Below are positions 4,638 to 5,212 of a DNA stretch of 5,212 bases, piece by piece. The DNA is from Desulfurococcales archaeon (lineage in GTDB: Archaea > Thermoproteota > Thermoprotei_A > Sulfolobales > NBVN01). A model generated the notes under the pieces. That model saw only the letters and a list, made by a program, of their open reading frames with translations. It ran no database searches and was not told where the DNA came from. Each line of letters starts with the position of its first letter. Position 1 is the stretch's first letter. Position numbers and translations under genes: made by a program. The stretch lies in contig JAGHCP010000047.1 in assembly GCA_021160415.1 (NCBI GenBank), forward strand, positions 1-5,212. Direction: 5' to 3'.

Positions 4638-5212
4638 ATGGCTTTAGGTGCTGAGGCTGCGCTTTACGAAGCATCGTTTCTGGGGTTGGAGGCGGTCATC
4701 AAGGTCAGAAGGAGGAAGGACTATAGGGCTGAGGCTCTAGACAGGGTTTTGAGGGTTAGGAGGACTTCCCTTGAAGCCAAGATTCTGCGTGACTTGAGGA
4801 CGGCCGGCTTACATGTCCCCGCCCTTTTCTATGTAGACACCGAGGAAGGAGTTCTAGTGATGGAGCGCGTGGAGGGTAAACTCTTAAGGGACTTAATTGC
4901 TGAGGGGGCTGAGGTGTGTAGGGCTTTAAGGGAAGTAGGTAGGGAAGTAGGGGTGATGCATAACAAAGGAATTATTCATGGAGACTTAACCACTTCAAAC
5001 ATGGTGCTCTCAGGTTCAACCCCATACATCATTGATTTCGGCCTCGCTAAGTACAGTAACAGATTAGAAGATGTAGCGACAGATATCCACTTATTCATCA
5101 GGTCTGTTGAGGCCACGCATTTCGGCGTTAAGGAGGAACTGATAAAGTGCTTCATGGAAGGGTATAGTCAGGTCATCCAATATCCGTCGGAAGAAGTAAT
5201 GAGCAAAGTAAA
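4638..5212 (+). CDS. bud32: KEOPS complex subunit Bud32, atypical protein kinase/ATPase (3'-truncated)
   Basis: A small RIO/piD261-type kinase that binds Kae1 and serves as the ATPase of KEOPS in t6A formation. 191 codons are visible before the window ends; full proteins have about 210-225 residues, so perhaps 20-30 are missing. Motifs are GAEAALYEA (4-12, taking the place of the glycine loop), Lys22 in AVIKVRRRKDYR, Glu46 in the alpha-C helix (SLEAKILRDL), the hinge-like VLVMERVEG (72-80), catalytic loop HGDLTTSN (114-121) with Asp116, and DFGLAKYS (133-140) with Asp133. VEATHFG near the end fits the usual C-terminal ATHP-like signature. The start is uncertain: ATG 4638 leaves only three residues before GAE, whereas TTG 4611, which overlaps kae1 and is preceded by GGGGTG at 4597-4602, would restore a usual-length first strand. 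The gene is separate from kae1, unlike the fused form in several methanogens. Confidence 0.95.
   Translation, partial: MALGAEAALYEASFLGLEAVIKVRRRKDYRAEALDRVLRVRRTSLEAKILRDLRTAGLHVPALFYVDTEEGVLVMERVEGKLLRDLIAEGAEVCRALREVGREVGVMHNKGIIHGDLTTSNMVLSGSTPYIIDFGLAKYSNRLEDVATDIHLFIRSVEATHFGVKEELIKCFMEGYSQVIQYPSEEVMSKV

Overview
This window is a compact archaeal information-processing cluster. It contains nine protein genes, all on the + strand, with almost no non-coding DNA. The archaeal markers are an initiation factor 2 gamma subunit, the RNA polymerase subunit Rpo7 (RpoE'), Spt4, eukaryote-type ribosomal proteins S24e and S27ae, and separate Kae1 and Bud32 genes. The details point to Thermoproteota (Crenarchaeota), probably a thermophile of the Desulfurococcales/Sulfolobales type. 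Kae1 carries a GLAPPYI segment that I recall from Sulfolobales rather than the euryarchaeal GGP form, Kae1 and Bud32 are not fused, and AGG/AGA and ATA codons are common. The genus cannot be fixed from sequence reading alone.

Layout: (1) 1-635, the 3' part of a long-type FKBP peptidyl-prolyl isomerase; (2) 622-1851, aIF2 gamma, starting inside the FKBP gene; (3) 1882-2277, a PIN-domain RNase of the archaeal Fcf1-like family; (4) a promoter at about 2283-2290, then rpo7 (2324-2854) and spt4 (2854-3072), which overlap by one base; (5) a second promoter at about 3078-3085, then rps24e (3120-3440), rps27ae (3440-3613), kae1 (3619-4623) and bud32 (4638 to the window end, truncated). Overlaps or gaps of 0-30 bases suggest three transcription units: FKBP-aIF2g-PIN, rpo7-spt4, and S24e-S27ae-Kae1-Bud32. 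No gene-free stretch exceeds 50 bases, and I see no tRNA, rRNA, CRISPR array or mobile element.

Together the genes cover protein folding (FKBP), delivery of initiator tRNA (aIF2 gamma), probable rRNA processing (PIN), the polymerase stalk and elongation factor (Rpo7, Spt4), the small ribosomal subunit (S24e, S27ae) and t6A modification of ANN-decoding tRNAs (Kae1 and Bud32 of KEOPS). This is conserved housekeeping territory and I found no convincing undescribed system. Points worth a second look are a half-lost zinc knuckle in aIF2 gamma, an inverted repeat at the end of the PIN gene just before the rpo7 promoter, local gene-order differences (no S6e before aIF2 gamma, no dephospho-CoA kinase gene after spt4), and uncertain starts for rpo7 and bud32.
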